DNA of 64,000 nt from Rothia uropygialis (GCF_004137765.1 NZ_NOIS01000001.1:434001-498000); one strand, 5' to 3'; positions 48,251 to 58,057 are shown, counted from the first letter of the stretch. The notes: generated from the letters alone by a model not told the origin. Numbers and translations are program-made.

Positions 48251-49452
48251 TGGTCGGACGGGTCGTTGGCTCCTGGGCGAAGGTCTTGGAACTCGGGGGC
48301 GGTCAGGGGCTTCGGCGAGACGTCCACGGGTCCGGCCTCGAGTCGCTCATCCGACGGAGCCGTGGGATCCATTTCGTTGATTTTTCTGGCCGTCACGAAT
48401 ACCCGTGATTCCATCGAGCCGAGCATCGCATTGTAGGACTCGACGCTACGGCTCAGGGCACGCCCCATGCTCTGCAGATGCCCGCCAACGCTGGAGAGCC
48501 TCTCGTACAGTTGGCGTGACAAGGCCAGCAGATCACGGGCATTCTGTGAGACGGCTTCTTGCCGCCACGAGAGCGCTACCGCTTTGAGGGAAGCCAACAA
48601 GGAGACCGGGGAAACCAGCGCTACACCGCGGGACGAGGCATAGTCCAACAAGCCTGAGTCGGCACGCAAGGCGGCCGACAACGCAGATTCCATGGGCAGA
48701 AAACACAGCACGATTTCCGGGGACGTCTCACGAGCATCCCAATACCGTTTGGATGCCAAAGCGTCCACGTGCGAACGCACTGCTTTTGCATGTTTGCTTT
48801 CCCATGCCGCCTTTTCCGCTTCCTCGATGGCTTCCTGGGACTCGAGATATGCATCCAACGGAGCCTTAGAATCCAGGACCAACTCTTTGCCTCCCGGAAG
48901 AGTCACCACCATGTCCGGGCGGAGGCGTCGAATCTTCCCCGTCTCGTCCTGGACTTCGGAAACGACCTGCTCCGAATAGGACACGTGGCGTTCCATCCCT
49001 GCCGCTTCGACGACACGACGAAGCTGCGTCTCTCCCCATGTCCCTCTGGCCGTAGTGGAACGCAGTGCACTCGACAAATGATGTGTGGATTCCCGCAGTT
49101 CATCCTGGCCTCGACGTGAGACCTCCAACGCTTCCCTGACGGAGCCGAATTGGTCCGCGCGCTCGCGTTCCATCTGACGCACCTGCTGCTCGACCGTCGC
49201 CAACTGGTTCTTGACCGGCGCGAGTGCCCGCAAGACGTCCTGGTCCGTGCGTGCGCGTTCCTCAAGACTCTCCACACGTTGGGCCAACAGTTCCTTGCCC
49301 TCCACTGCGGCGGACAGATCATTTCTCAACCGGGTGTTCTCTTCGGAGAGATCTTCTCCTGAAGTCCGTGAACGGGCGCCCAGCACGAACCCGAGCACCC
49401 CTCCGATCACGAGAGCCAATAACGCTGAGAGTACAAGGGGAAGTGCGGTCAT
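48247..49452 (-). CDS. rmuC: DNA recombination protein RmuC
   Basis: A 401-residue protein: N-terminal membrane anchor (LVLSALLALVIGGVLGFVLG), a coiled-coil region to about residue 125, then the RmuC nuclease-like domain (TARGTWGETQLRRVVEAAGM, RPDMVVTLPGGKELVLDSKA, FLPMESALSAALRAD). RmuC family proteins limit inverted-repeat rearrangements; the enzymatic activity is inferred from fold. Monocistronic. Confidence 0.93.
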   Translation of the reverse strand: MTALPLVLSALLALVIGGVLGFVLGARSRTSGEDLSEENTRLRNDLSAAVEGKELLAQRVESLEERARTDQDVLRALAPVKNQLATVEQQVRQMERERADQFGSVREALEVSRRGQDELRESTHHLSSALRSTTARGTWGETQLRRVVEAAGMERHVSYSEQVVSEVQDETGKIRRLRPDMVVTLPGGKELVLDSKAPLDAYLESQEAIEEAEKAAWESKHAKAVRSHVDALASKRYWDARETSPEIVLCFLPMESALSAALRADSGLLDYASSRGVALVSPVSLLASLKAVALSWRQEAVSQNARDLLALSRQLYERLSSVGGHLQSMGRALSRSVESYNAMLGSMESRVFVTARKINEMDPTAPSDERLEAGPVDVSPKPLTAPEFQDLRPGANDPSDH

Positions 49453-49559
49453 GTTTCTACTCTGCCAGTGCCTACTGACAACTTAAGGAAATGACAGGTG
49501 TGCGAACCTGCACGGACTGGCCACCTCAGCCCGTTGGTATCCTGCCGGCACGCGTGGCT

Positions 49560-50171
49560 TCAGAGCCATCCGTTGAGCTGCGCCTGATACACCGCCTCGA
49601 ACCGGTTGCTCGCATTCGTCTTCCGGATCACGGATGATAGGTGATTGCGGACTGTTCCGTTCGACAGGCTCAGAACCGATGCTATGTCTTTGACGCCGGA
49701 GCCGCTCCGAGCGGCCCGGCACACTTCGATCTCACGTTCGGTCAGAGGATTCTCCGGGCTGAAGAGGGACTCCTGGGCTAGCGAAGGGTCGATGACGCGC
49801 AGCCCGGCGTTCACCCGACGAACTGCCTCGGCTAGTTGCGCCGGGGGAGTGTCCTTGACGATGAACCCTTTGACACCCGCGGTCAGAGCCCGTTTCAAGT
49901 AGCCCGGTCGGCCGAAGGTCGTCACGATGATGACCTCGCAATCCACGCCGGCTTTCCGTAACTCCTCGGCCGCGTCGATCCCCGTCCCGCCGGGCATCTC
50001 GATATCGAGTAGCGCCACGTCGACCGCTCCGTTCCGGACGGAGTCGAGCACGCTGTCTCCTCGCCCGACCTCCGCCACAACCTCTATATCCGGCTCGGAA
50101 TTCAGTAGGACCGCAAGGGCGCCCCGGACGAGATCTTGGTCGTCCGCAATCAGGACTCGGATGGGGGTCAT
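49560..50171 (-). CDS. NarL/LuxR-family response regulator
   Basis: A 203-residue two-component regulator. The receiver domain has RVLIADDQDLVRGALAVLL and the phosphoacceptor Asp in VDVALLDIEMPGGTG; the C-terminal LuxR HTH reads LTEREIEVCRAARSGSGVKD and LSNGTVRNHLSSVIRKT. The GTG/ATG overlap of 4 bp with the kinase gene shows they are a pair. It likely controls the ABC exporter operon in which it sits. Confidence 0.93.
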   Translation of the reverse strand: MTPIRVLIADDQDLVRGALAVLLNSEPDIEVVAEVGRGDSVLDSVRNGAVDVALLDIEMPGGTGIDAAEELRKAGVDCEVIIVTTFGRPGYLKRALTAGVKGFIVKDTPPAQLAEAVRRVNAGLRVIDPSLAQESLFSPENPLTEREIEVCRAARSGSGVKDIASVLSLSNGTVRNHLSSVIRKTNASNRFEAVYQAQLNGWL

Positions 50172-51295
50172 GGAATCTCCAGAGGTGAACGGTCGCCATT
50201 CATAGTGATCAGGACTCTGGTTCCGGGCATTTCGCCGTCGAGGAGGCCCTCACTGGACACCAAGGACTCGATGATGAGCGCGCCTCCGGCCTGTTCAGCC
50301 CGTTCGCGCAGACCTGTGAGTCCGTTGCCGTAGCTCGAGCTGATGCCTCTTCCGTTGTCCGTGATCTGCACCTTCTCGGGCGTGAGGAGCACGGTGCATC
50401 GCGAGGCTCCCGAGTGGCGCACCACGTTGGTCACAGCCTCCCGAACGGCCCAAGAAAACAGTGAGGCATTGACGCCAGAGACCTCGCGGGCTGCCTGTGT
50501 ATCCGGCAGATGCGCTGCGATGCCCGCAGTAGTCAGGGCCTTGCGGGCGGCGTCGACCTCCCCGCCGAAATCCGGGCTCCGTAGACGCGTGACGGTGGAG
50601 CGTACATCGGCCAACGCCACGCGTGACAGGCGCGCGATCTCAAGCACTTCCTCTCGTGCTTTCGCGGGGTCCGACTCCATCGTCTTGGCCGCGACCTCCG
50701 ACTTCAAGTTGATCACGGTCAACGAGTGACCGAGAAGGTCGTGAACGTCCCGGGCAACGCTCTCGCGCTCCGTGGACACCGCCAGGTCCTGACGAAGTCT
50801 GTTAGCCACCTTTTCCCTGTGAGTGGCCAGCGCGACGACCAGGACAATGACCGGCCCGAGGAGCGTGCCGCTCAGCACATAGGGAAAGCCGCTTTGGTCC
50901 GCAAACATGAGAACGACCAAGTTCGTCGCGGCCATCAGGAAGCAGAGACAGGCGACTCCGAGACGAGGAGGCAGAACGAAGAGCAAGGCCGCCGCGAAAA
51001 AGGTTGTCAGGTTTACGACTCCGAAGCCGAGGAACAGGGACAGAGCGGCCACGATGAGCATCAGCAGTGCGATCCAGCACCAGTACAAGCGGTAACGGTT
51101 CTCCGCGAGAAGTTCCGTGTAGCCGAAACCTGCCGTGTAAACCACGCAGAACAGGGCGATCAGAGCCAAGCCGGCTCCGAGGCCGAGCGCCGAGTGTTGC
51201 TGGTAGAGCAGTGATATGACGGTGAAGGACACGAACACAAGCCACACCCCGGCCTGCACGGCCCGGAGGGGCCGGAACTGGGGTTTGCTTCGCAT
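50168..51295 (-). CDS. Sensor histidine kinase (DesK/HisKA_3 type)
   Basis: A 375-residue membrane kinase with five or six N-terminal membrane segments and no large extracellular domain, so it probably senses the membrane. The dimerisation/phosphorylation helix is ESVARDVHDLLGHSLTVINL (phospho-His), and the ATPase domain has REAVTNVVRHSGAS and ITDNGRGISSSYGNGLTGLR. I use ATG 51295, which shares one base with the permease stop; the open frame to 51385 lies inside the permease gene. Confidence 0.92.
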   Translation of the reverse strand: MRSKPQFRPLRAVQAGVWLVFVSFTVISLLYQQHSALGLGAGLALIALFCVVYTAGFGYTELLAENRYRLYWCWIALLMLIVAALSLFLGFGVVNLTTFFAAALLFVLPPRLGVACLCFLMAATNLVVLMFADQSGFPYVLSGTLLGPVIVLVVALATHREKVANRLRQDLAVSTERESVARDVHDLLGHSLTVINLKSEVAAKTMESDPAKAREEVLEIARLSRVALADVRSTVTRLRSPDFGGEVDAARKALTTAGIAAHLPDTQAAREVSGVNASLFSWAVREAVTNVVRHSGASRCTVLLTPEKVQITDNGRGISSSYGNGLTGLRERAEQAGGALIIESLVSSEGLLDGEMPGTRVLITMNGDRSPLEIP

Positions 51296-52059
51296 CAGTT
51301 GCGTCCCTTCTGCCGCTGACTCAGGACGACACAAACTGCCGCGAAAATCAGCGTCCATCCGACGACATTGACCACGGCGTACCACAGTGGGTCGGTCACG
51401 GTCCCACTTCCGTCGCTGATCGCCTGGATACCTTCACTCAGAGGATAGCGTGCCAACGATGTGGCCCCGTAAAGGGGCGTGAATCGTGCCAGTCCCATGA
51501 GGAACTCTGGCAGCGGCGAGAACGCGTTTCCAATGAAGGCCAGAATGACCAGGGCGGTGCTCGAAATCGAGACGGCTGATTCGGAGCGGAAGACCAACCC
51601 GAACATCATGCCGTAGAAGCCGAACGGGAGGGTCACCACTACGGTGAGCAAGGCTGAGGCGATCCATTCACTCACAGGCATGTCGGCATTGGTGAAAAGA
51701 CCCGTGATATTCACGGCTGCTACGGGCAGGGCGGCCCGCACCAGGATGATGATGCTTTTCGACACGAGCATGGCCGAAGTGCTCAGCGGCGTCAAAGCCA
51801 ATTGGCGGCCCCAGCCGGTCGACTGTTCCACGACGACGCTGCCCGTGGTCGAGCTGGCCGCGACGAGACCTCCGTAGGCGGCCATCCCGATCATGATGTA
51901 TGCGGCAATGTTGCCGTGGTTCATGGGGGCGTCCGAATAGTCCTGCATGGCGCCGAACAGGAGGTAGAAGACCACGGGCAGGATGACGGAGAAGATGACC
52001 CCGGAACGATCCGCGAGGGTTCGTCGAAGGTCGATCAAGGTGTAGGTTGCGATATTCAT
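51295..52059 (-). CDS. ABC-2 type transporter permease
   Basis: A 254-residue membrane subunit with six segments (VIFSVILPVVFYLLFGAMQ, IAAYIMIGMAAYGGLVAASS, LLTVVVTLPFGFYGMMFGLV and so on), typical of DrrB/YvfS-like exporters. Start ATG 52059, 14 bp after the ATPase gene. The open frame upstream of it overlaps the ATPase gene and is not used. Together with the ATPase and the two-component pair it resembles bacterial drug or peptide-resistance exporters. Confidence 0.9.
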   Translation of the reverse strand: MNIATYTLIDLRRTLADRSGVIFSVILPVVFYLLFGAMQDYSDAPMNHGNIAAYIMIGMAAYGGLVAASSTTGSVVVEQSTGWGRQLALTPLSTSAMLVSKSIIILVRAALPVAAVNITGLFTNADMPVSEWIASALLTVVVTLPFGFYGMMFGLVFRSESAVSISSTALVILAFIGNAFSPLPEFLMGLARFTPLYGATSLARYPLSEGIQAISDGSGTVTDPLWYAVVNVVGWTLIFAAVCVVLSQRQKGRN

Positions 52060-52073
52060 GGGGTAGCCTCCGG

Positions 52074-53003
52074 TCAGTTGGCGCGCCCGGAACGGGACGG
52101 AGTCTCGACCGTCCGATCCGAAGTCAGCGCGAGAAATGCATCTTCCAGGGAGCCGGAGGAGATCGTGATGTCGCGGGCTCCGGTGCATGTCAGCAGATAA
52201 CGGGCGAGTTCATCCGAGAGGCCCGTGGTCATGGTGGTTCGGTCGCCGTCGGTCGAGACCGACCGGACATCGGGCAGAGACGAGGCCTCGACGTCGTCGG
52301 GCAGTATCGCTGTGACCTGACGCGGTGCGGCGTAGTCGCGTACCTCATCGGTCGATCCGTCGACGAGTATGCGGCCCTCGCCCACCATGATGATTCGTCG
52401 GGCGAAGTTCTGAGCCTCTTCGATGTAATGCGTCGCGAAGAGGATGGTCCTGCCCCTGCGCGCCTGGTCCTTCATGGATTCCCAGAAGTTGTGCCGAGCG
52501 GTCGCGTCCATGCCGCTGGTCGGCTCGTCCAGAATCAGCAGGTCCGGGGAGGAGAGGATGGCCAAGGCGAATCGTATGCGCTGTTGTTCGCCGCCGGAAC
52601 ATTTGACGACTTTTCGATTGGCCAGGTGCGTCAGGTCCGCCTGTTCCAAGGCTGCTTCCAGCGGCAGTGGGCTCTGGTGAGTTGCGGCGATCATTCTGAG
52701 GGTGTCCTTGACCGTCAGAGTGGGCAGCAATCCTCCGGTTTGGAGGACCGCGCCGATCCGCCCCCGGGCGATCGCGGCGTGCGGAGTCTCCCCGAAGATT
52801 CTGACGGATCCCGAGGACGGCCTGGTCAGACCAAGGATCATATCGATCAGAGTGGACTTCCCGGCCCCGTTGGGCCCCAACAGGCCGATGATCTCACCGG
52901 CTCCGATTTCGACGTCGATTCCGTCGACGGCATTGAACCCTCGCCCCGACCCGTCCCTGAAACTCTTAATGAGGCCCTGGGCCTCGATGACCTTGTCTTC
53001 CAT
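52074..53003 (-). CDS. ABC transporter ATP-binding protein
   Basis: A 309-residue ATPase with Walker A GPNGAGKSTLIDMIL, signature CSGGEQQRIRFALAIL, Walker B LLILDEPTSGMD and switch His in FATHYIEEA. The last 90 residues form a C-terminal domain common in multidrug exporters of the DrrA/YvfR type. First gene of the operon ATPase-permease-kinase-regulator. Substrate unknown. Confidence 0.93.
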   Translation of the reverse strand: MEDKVIEAQGLIKSFRDGSGRGFNAVDGIDVEIGAGEIIGLLGPNGAGKSTLIDMILGLTRPSSGSVRIFGETPHAAIARGRIGAVLQTGGLLPTLTVKDTLRMIAATHQSPLPLEAALEQADLTHLANRKVVKCSGGEQQRIRFALAILSSPDLLILDEPTSGMDATARHNFWESMKDQARRGRTILFATHYIEEAQNFARRIIMVGEGRILVDGSTDEVRDYAAPRQVTAILPDDVEASSLPDVRSVSTDGDRTTMTTGLSDELARYLLTCTGARDITISSGSLEDAFLALTSDRTVETPSRSGRAN

Positions 53004-53102
53004 GTTTCAAGGGTCCGCGTCCCCGGGAGCCGGTACGCATACGTGATGTCACGAATTGACCATGACGTTTGTCAGGGCTTTCGGATGGGGCAGGATGAGC
53101 AC

Positions 53103-53561
53103 ATGAGTGAGAACACGGAAGAACAGACAACCCGCGAGCAGGATCCCGGCTACCGTTCCGTCGAGGTCCAGAGGCTCGGCAAGACCCGATATCGTGCGAC
53201 GAACTCCTCGGGCGACTCGGTCGAATTCGGACAAGGCGAAGGGCTCATGAGCCCGGTCGAGCTTCTTCTGGCCGCGATTGCCGGGTGCTCAGCGGTCGAC
53301 GTCGACGTGGTCACCTCCCGCAGGGCGGAGCCCGAGGAATTCCGTGTTGTCTCGAGCGGGATCAAGTACAAGGACGATGAAGGCGGAAGCCGGTTGCGCG
53401 ACGTCGAGCTGGCTTTCACCGTGAAGTTCCCGGAAGGTGAGGTCGGGGAGAAAGCGGCCTCCATGGTGCCGCGTCTGGTCGAGTTGGCACGCACCAAGGA
53501 CTGCACGGTTTCGCGAACGGTTGAGCATGAGACGCACGTCAGTATGCGGGTTGAGGACTAG
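53103..53561 (+). CDS. OsmC family protein
   Basis: A 152-residue peroxidase-like protein of the OsmC/Ohr superfamily. The two Cys residues expected in active members are visible: AAIAGCSAVDVDVV and ARTKDCTVSRTV. The frame is open a further 350 codons to 52047, but that part is antisense to the ABC operon; ATG 53103 follows agga by 8 bases. Divergent from the ABC operon; ychF follows 19 bp later. Confidence 0.88.
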   Translation: MSENTEEQTTREQDPGYRSVEVQRLGKTRYRATNSSGDSVEFGQGEGLMSPVELLLAAIAGCSAVDVDVVTSRRAEPEEFRVVSSGIKYKDDEGGSRLRDVELAFTVKFPEGEVGEKAASMVPRLVELARTKDCTVSRTVEHETHVSMRVED

Positions 53562-53580
53562 GCCGGTAAGGTAAGTCATT

Positions 53581-54666
53581 GTGGCTTTAACTATCGGAAT
53601 CGTGGGGCTGCCCAATGTGGGCAAGTCGACCCTCTTCAATGCACTGACCCGTAGCACCGTCGTCGCCGCGAACTACCCGTTCGCGACGATCGAGCCGAAT
53701 GTGGGCGTGGTGAATCTGCCGGATCCCCGGCTGGATCGCCTCGCCGAGATCTTCTCCTCCGAACGGATTCTGCCCGCGACGGTGTCCTTCGTGGATATCG
53801 CCGGAATCGTGAAGGGCGCTTCGGAGGGTGAGGGTCTGGGTAATCAGTTCCTCGCGAATATCCGTGAAGCCCACGCGATTGCGCAGGTTGTGCGCGCTTT
53901 CGACGACCCGGACGTCGTGCATGTGGATGGCAAGATCGACCCCGCATCCGATATGGAGACGATTAATACCGAACTCATCCTGGCCGATCTGCAGACTCTC
54001 GAGAACGCGATTCCGCGTCTGGAGAAGCAGGTCAAGATCAAGAAGGGTGACGCCGCCCAGCTCGAGGCGTACAAGGAGGCCCAGAAGATTCTGGAAGCGG
54101 GGGAGACGATTTTCCGTGGGGCCCCCGGTGCCAAGCTGGAGACGGCTTACTTGCGTGAGCTGAACCTGTTGACCGCAAAGCCGTTCATCTACGTCTTCAA
54201 CTGCGACGACGGTGTCCTTCAATCCGAGGAACGCCAGCAGGAGCTGCGCGATCTGGTTGCTCCTGCCGAAGCCGTGTTCCTGGACGCCAAACTTGAGGCG
54301 GACATCGTCGAACTGGACGAGGACGAGGGCCGCGAGATGCTAGAGATGTCGGGACAGGACGAGTCCGGCCTGGACAAGCTGGCCCGGACCGGTTTCCACA
54401 CGTTGGGCCTGCAGACCTACCTGACGGCCGGTCCGAAGGAATCCCGCGCCTGGACGATCAACAAGGGCGACACCGCACCCCAGGCCGCCGGCGTGATCCA
54501 CACGGACTTCGAGCGCGGATTCATCAAGGCGGAAATCGTCTCTTTCGAGGACCTGGACTCGTTGGGCTCGATGGCCGAAGCCAAATCCGCCGGCAAGGTC
54601 CGGATGGAAGGCAAGGACTACGTGATGCAGGATGGGGACGTGGTGGAGTTCCGCTTCAACGTCTAA
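53581..54666 (+). CDS. ychF: Ribosome-binding ATPase YchF (Obg family)
   Basis: A 361-residue TRAFAC-class P-loop protein that, unlike relatives, prefers ATP. GTG start. [20 protein letters not shown] is the G1 motif, [20 protein letters not shown] the G3 region, VFNCDD sits at the position of the altered G4 motif, and the C-terminal TGS-like domain ends [15 protein letters not shown]. Normal length. It marks the right end of the well-ordered housekeeping part. Confidence 0.97.
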   Translation: MALTIGIVGLPNVGKSTLFNALTRSTVVAANYPFATIEPNVGVVNLPDPRLDRLAEIFSSERILPATVSFVDIAGIVKGASEGEGLGNQFLANIREAHAIAQVVRAFDDPDVVHVDGKIDPASDMETINTELILADLQTLENAIPRLEKQVKIKKGDAAQLEAYKEAQKILEAGETIFRGAPGAKLETAYLRELNLLTAKPFIYVFNCDDGVLQSEERQQELRDLVAPAEAVFLDAKLEADIVELDEDEGREMLEMSGQDESGLDKLARTGFHTLGLQTYLTAGPKESRAWTINKGDTAPQAAGVIHTDFERGFIKAEIVSFEDLDSLGSMAEAKSAGKVRMEGKDYVMQDGDVVEFRFNV

Positions 54667-55006
54667 ATGCCTCTGGCCGAGCCTATGTTTCCATAATCCT
54701 GGCTAGTAATTGGCGAACGACTGATCAGACCGGCTTGCGAGCGTGCTGATTGATGTTCTACGGCCGCCGGCCCGACAGATATTTGTCCGCGCGTTGAAGA
54801 ACACGTTGTCTCCTAGATTCTTGCGCACGTTGTTCGCGGGCGACTCTTCGATCGTATCCACACGTTCTCGCCGAAGCTCGGACGACATCCTGACCTCGAC
54901 GCCGCCCCCACGGACTGGAGCCGCACGTTCGGCCAGCTCACGCTTGTCCAGTTCCTCGCTGGCCGCCTTGGTGGTGGACGCAGCAAGCTGCTGCCCGCCG
55001 TGGTGA
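54667..55006 (+). other. Non-coding or remnant DNA after ychF
   Basis: No intact gene. Frame 1 from about 54817 to the mid-55000s gives a protein-like stretch (DRIHTFSPKLGRHPDLDA, FGQLTLVQFLAGRLGGGRSK, VVKSFPAHLRGSTQYRW) after an in-frame stop (54814-54816), but I cannot name its family. It joins the next remnant near 55040 in a different frame. Confidence 0.35.
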
Positions 55007-55567
55007 AGAGCTTTCCTGCACACCTCCGCGGAAGTACTCAGTACCGGTGGACTGAGCTACCGCGAAGGCAGGCTCGTCCCTGTCCGGCTCGGGTCAAACC
55101 TGCAGCGGCACGCGCTGCCGGATGGGACCACCGTGGCCTCTGCCGCGGTGCCCACGGGGGAATTGCTCGCCGCCCGTAACGCCAGTGCAGCGCCGAACGT
55201 TGATTTCACCTCCGCTGTCGCCCCGACCTCACCTGTGCTGCGGCCATTCCTGCCGTTGGTTGGCCGCCTGGTCAAGCTCCCGGCGGTGCGGAGGCTCGTG
55301 ATCCGGTTGATGGCCGCATCCAAGACAAAGGATGCTTCGGCCCCGCGACCGCATACTTGGGGGCATGCTGTCGTCACCTGGCCGGACGGCGCGCGACGGC
55401 AAGGTTGGCTACGCGCCGACGACGCCATGGACTACACGCCCGCGATCCTGGCGGCGATCGTTGCCAGGACCACTTCTGGGGACAGGCCGCACGGAGCATT
55501 CACGCCTGCAGCAGCCTACGGCTCCGCGATAGCGGCGGAGGCCGGAGGAGTGTTCATGGACGAGTAA
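55007..55567 (+). pseudogene. C-terminal remnant of a saccharopine-dehydrogenase-like oxidoreductase
   Basis: From the stop at 55004-55006 the frame is open for about 185 codons. STGGLSYREGRLVPVRLGS, LPDGTTVASAAVPTGELLAA, HTWGHAVVTWPDGARRQGWL and GAFTPAAAYGSAIAAEAGGV match the C-terminal half of saccharopine-dehydrogenase-type NAD(P)-binding proteins. The Rossmann half is missing and no start codon is convincing before 55133, so it is a truncated gene. The upstream DNA reads in another frame, suggesting a recombination joint or a frameshift. Confidence 0.65.
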
Positions 55568-55635
55568 TCGTCGGGAACGGGGTGCTCGATGACTGGGGGT
55601 GAGCAGGCTCCTGCGGCCTCCTGCACTTCAAGGTT

Positions 55636-56046
55636 CTACTCGTGAGTCTCGGTTGCGAATCGGGACTGGGAAGCCTTGCCGATCGGTGTGAAGAAATTGA
55701 GCAGGTTGCCGTCGGGATCCCTGACGAGCAGGGAGCGATTGCCCCAGGGCATGTCCGTCGGTTGATTGACGAATACTTCGACGAGACCCTGAAGTCTCCT
55801 GTAGGTTGCGTCGACGTCGTCGACAAGGAAGTCCAAGGTGATGCTGCGGTTCGCGCGAGCCTCGGCGGCATTGTCCCCGAGTAGCGGAACCGTGGCAGTG
55901 CTGGCGATGGCCAGCGTGCCGGTCGGAGTGCGGAGCTCAGCAAACATCGGGTGAAGCCGGTCGGCGGTGATTCCAGTGGTTGTTTCGTAGAACGCTACGA
56001 GCGCGTCGACGTCGTCGGTGATGATGCGGGTGGCTGCCAATTGCAT
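55636..56046 (-). CDS. VOC family (glyoxalase/bleomycin resistance fold) protein
   Basis: A 136-residue small metal-dependent-type protein. It starts MQLAATRIITDDVDALVAFY, has the second repeat ITLDFLVDDVDATYRRLQGL, and ends RSLLVRDPDGNLLNFFTPIG with the usual metal-binding Glu position apparently replaced (NLLNFF). Good ribosome site (aggagg). Divergent from the WYL regulator, which probably controls it. Substrate unknown. Confidence 0.88.
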   Translation of the reverse strand: MQLAATRIITDDVDALVAFYETTTGITADRLHPMFAELRTPTGTLAIASTATVPLLGDNAAEARANRSITLDFLVDDVDATYRRLQGLVEVFVNQPTDMPWGNRSLLVRDPDGNLLNFFTPIGKASQSRFATETHE

Positions 56047-56147
56047 TGCAGTTTCCTCCTGAGGTGAATCGGAAAGTGACCTACGAACCCGGCCACGGAC
56101 TTGACGCTAATACCTCTACCGGGCGATACCTGTCCGGTATTTGAGGA

Positions 56148-57149
56148 ATGATGGGTGTCATGGTCGGCCCAACAGCGCGAGCCTTGCACATGCTCGAACT
56201 ACTCCAATCCGCGCAGCTGCGCACTGTTTCCGAGCTGGCAGAACGTCTTGGCGTTGACGAACGGACGGTTCGCAGAGATGTGGCGCGTCTGTACGATCTG
56301 GGGGTGCCGGTCGAGACGTTACGAGGGCGGTACGGCGGATACCGGTTGGCCCCCGGCCGGCGCGTTCTCCCTCTTATGTTCAGCAGGGAAGAAGTAGTCG
56401 CGGTCTTCCTCGGGCTTGCCAATGCGCAGGCAGCATCACCCGAACCGGGGATTGCCGGGCAGACGGCCCTGTCCAAGATCAAACGAGCGATGCCGACCGC
56501 CGATGCGAAGCGGATTGACACGCTGCTCGGGGTGATGACGAGATCGTCCCAGAGCGGGGGAGCGACACCCGACCCAGCCGTCATGCTGACTCTGGCGGAG
56601 GCCGTGGACCGAGGACACGCCCTCGACCTGCGATACCTCAGCGCCGAAGGGAACCTGTCGTGGCGCACGATCCGCCCTCATGCCCTGGTCGCGCACGCAA
56701 ACCGGTGGTATTTCCTCGCATTCGACACGGACAAGCAAGATGAACGCACTTTCCGGGTGGACCGTATTCGGTCGGTCCGATCGGCTCGTGGAACCTTTGC
56801 ACCGCCTCAGCAGTTCGACACGGAAGGTCACCTCCTCGAGTCCTTTGCCAGTGCGGACTACCGGTGGCATGTCGAGTTGCGCATTCGACAGACGGAGGCT
56901 CGCATCCGGGCGCATCTGCCGCTCAGCGTGGCTCGCCTGGAGAGGCTGGACGATACGCCGGGCCAAGAGGCCGAAAACGAACCGGCTTGGTACCGAGCCG
57001 AGATCCATGCCGAGAACCTCGACTGGCTACCGCCCGTCATCGCGGCACTCGACAGCGAGGTCGTGATCGAACGCCCCGACGAACTCCGAGACCGGGTGAG
57101 AGCCGTAGCGACGAGGATGCAGCATGCGGCCGGCGACAACTTGGCCTGA
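56148..57149 (+). CDS. YafY/DeoR-type transcriptional regulator with WYL domain
   Basis: A 333-residue regulator. The N-terminal winged helix reads LLQSAQLRTVSELAERLGVD then ERTVRRDVARLYDLGVPVET, and the WYL domain lies at about residues 145-225 (LDLRYLSAEGNLSWRTIRPH, ALVAHANRWYFLAFD). The C-terminal WCX part follows. WYL regulators often sense small ligands or nucleic acids. Its position back-to-back with the VOC gene (101-bp gap) suggests it controls that gene. Confidence 0.9.
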   Translation: MMGVMVGPTARALHMLELLQSAQLRTVSELAERLGVDERTVRRDVARLYDLGVPVETLRGRYGGYRLAPGRRVLPLMFSREEVVAVFLGLANAQAASPEPGIAGQTALSKIKRAMPTADAKRIDTLLGVMTRSSQSGGATPDPAVMLTLAEAVDRGHALDLRYLSAEGNLSWRTIRPHALVAHANRWYFLAFDTDKQDERTFRVDRIRSVRSARGTFAPPQQFDTEGHLLESFASADYRWHVELRIRQTEARIRAHLPLSVARLERLDDTPGQEAENEPAWYRAEIHAENLDWLPPVIAALDSEVVIERPDELRDRVRAVATRMQHAAGDNLA

Positions 57150-57542
57150 TCTTGATTCGGTCAAGACGGAATGACTTGCACGGCGATGTCGGCAACGCAC
57201 TGCGCTTGAAATTCGTTCGCTCCGTCACGTGCGTAGACGGATAACCCAGCAAGTACGACTTGTGTAAATGCGGCCAGGGCCTCTAACGAGCCTTTTTCAT
57301 GTTCGTTGTCTGGAAGCCTCTTGCATCATTTGGGTCGTTATCGTGCGGTTATGAGCACGTTCGCCTACAAGCAGAGGCTCACTGTTCGCGAAACCTCCAC
57401 CGGGTGCGCATTGCCTGAATACTCGGCTACCGTGCGCTCGAAGATCGCTTACAGAATATCGCGGGGCCCGTTCTTTCCGATCCCCGCGCGGGTCGCCGAC
57501 CTCGGGCCCGCCAGGTACCGGGCGACAGCCTCGTCGACAAGT
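57150..57542 (+). other. 393-bp stretch without recognisable gene
   Basis: No coding frame on either strand shows a family I know. A short minus-strand frame (ends about 57449) contains DKRELVDEAVARYLAGPRSA, which could be part of the neighbouring decayed gene or another remnant. Confidence 0.4.
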
Positions 57543-58057
57543 TCACGCTTGTCGCCGAAAGGCGGGGTCGTCGAGAACTTGGCCAAACTTCCGATGAAGC
57601 GATTGCACCCCAGGGAAGGGCGGATAGCCTGGAACCGCAGCGAATCCGATGACTTTTCGCTTGCTGACTTCGACGTCATGTACACGCCCTGTGGGCGGGC
57701 CCCGATGGCCGACTTCCACGACGATTCCGTTGGCGACTGTCCCGAAGCATGGCGAGATCGGCATGCTCAAGGCCGTCCGGACTGTGTACGGGTGCAACAC
57801 CGACGGAGGGGCCTGCCCCATGAACCGTCGCACGCCGTGGATTGCCATATCGTCCAGAATGTTACGAGTGGTAGTTCCGCGGTCTTGCGGTCCATGCTCG
57901 GACCGAGTGCGCTCACGACCGCGACTGTGCTTTAGGCGGAGGTGCCGATTGCGGCCGCATCAGACATCTCGCCGACGAGGACCCGGACGCGGTCGAGCAA
58001 GTCGGCGACGGTGAGTCGGCCGGTGGATCCGGGCGTGCCGAAAACAGTGACGTTCAA
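57543..58057 (-). pseudogene. Decayed NAD(P)H-binding (NmrA/SDR-like) oxidoreductase gene
   Basis: Read on the minus strand from a possible TTG at 58057, fragments follow in the order expected for the family: NVTVFGTPGSTGRLTVADLL (Rossmann start), VLVGEMSDAAAI, an in-frame TAA (57932-57934), VVSALGPSMDRKTAELPLV, then a frameshift into NILDDMAIHGVRRFMGQAPP and later PPTGRV and KVIGFAAV. The Rossmann start also seems to lack about 15 residues. Several independent lesions mean the gene is dead. It was probably a small stress-type reductase like its living neighbours. Confidence 0.7.

Noticed and set aside
52047-53102. Long 5' extension of the OsmC frame over the ABC operon
   Set aside because: It is antisense to the ATPase gene, and a good ribosome site and conserved start exist at 53103.
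57640-57740. Plus-strand stretch with DFDVMYTPCGRAPMADF, resembling a DJ-1/PfpI motif
   Set aside because: The same DNA on the minus strand fits an NAD(P)H-binding protein in several consecutive blocks, while the plus-strand likeness is one short block without the nucleophile region.
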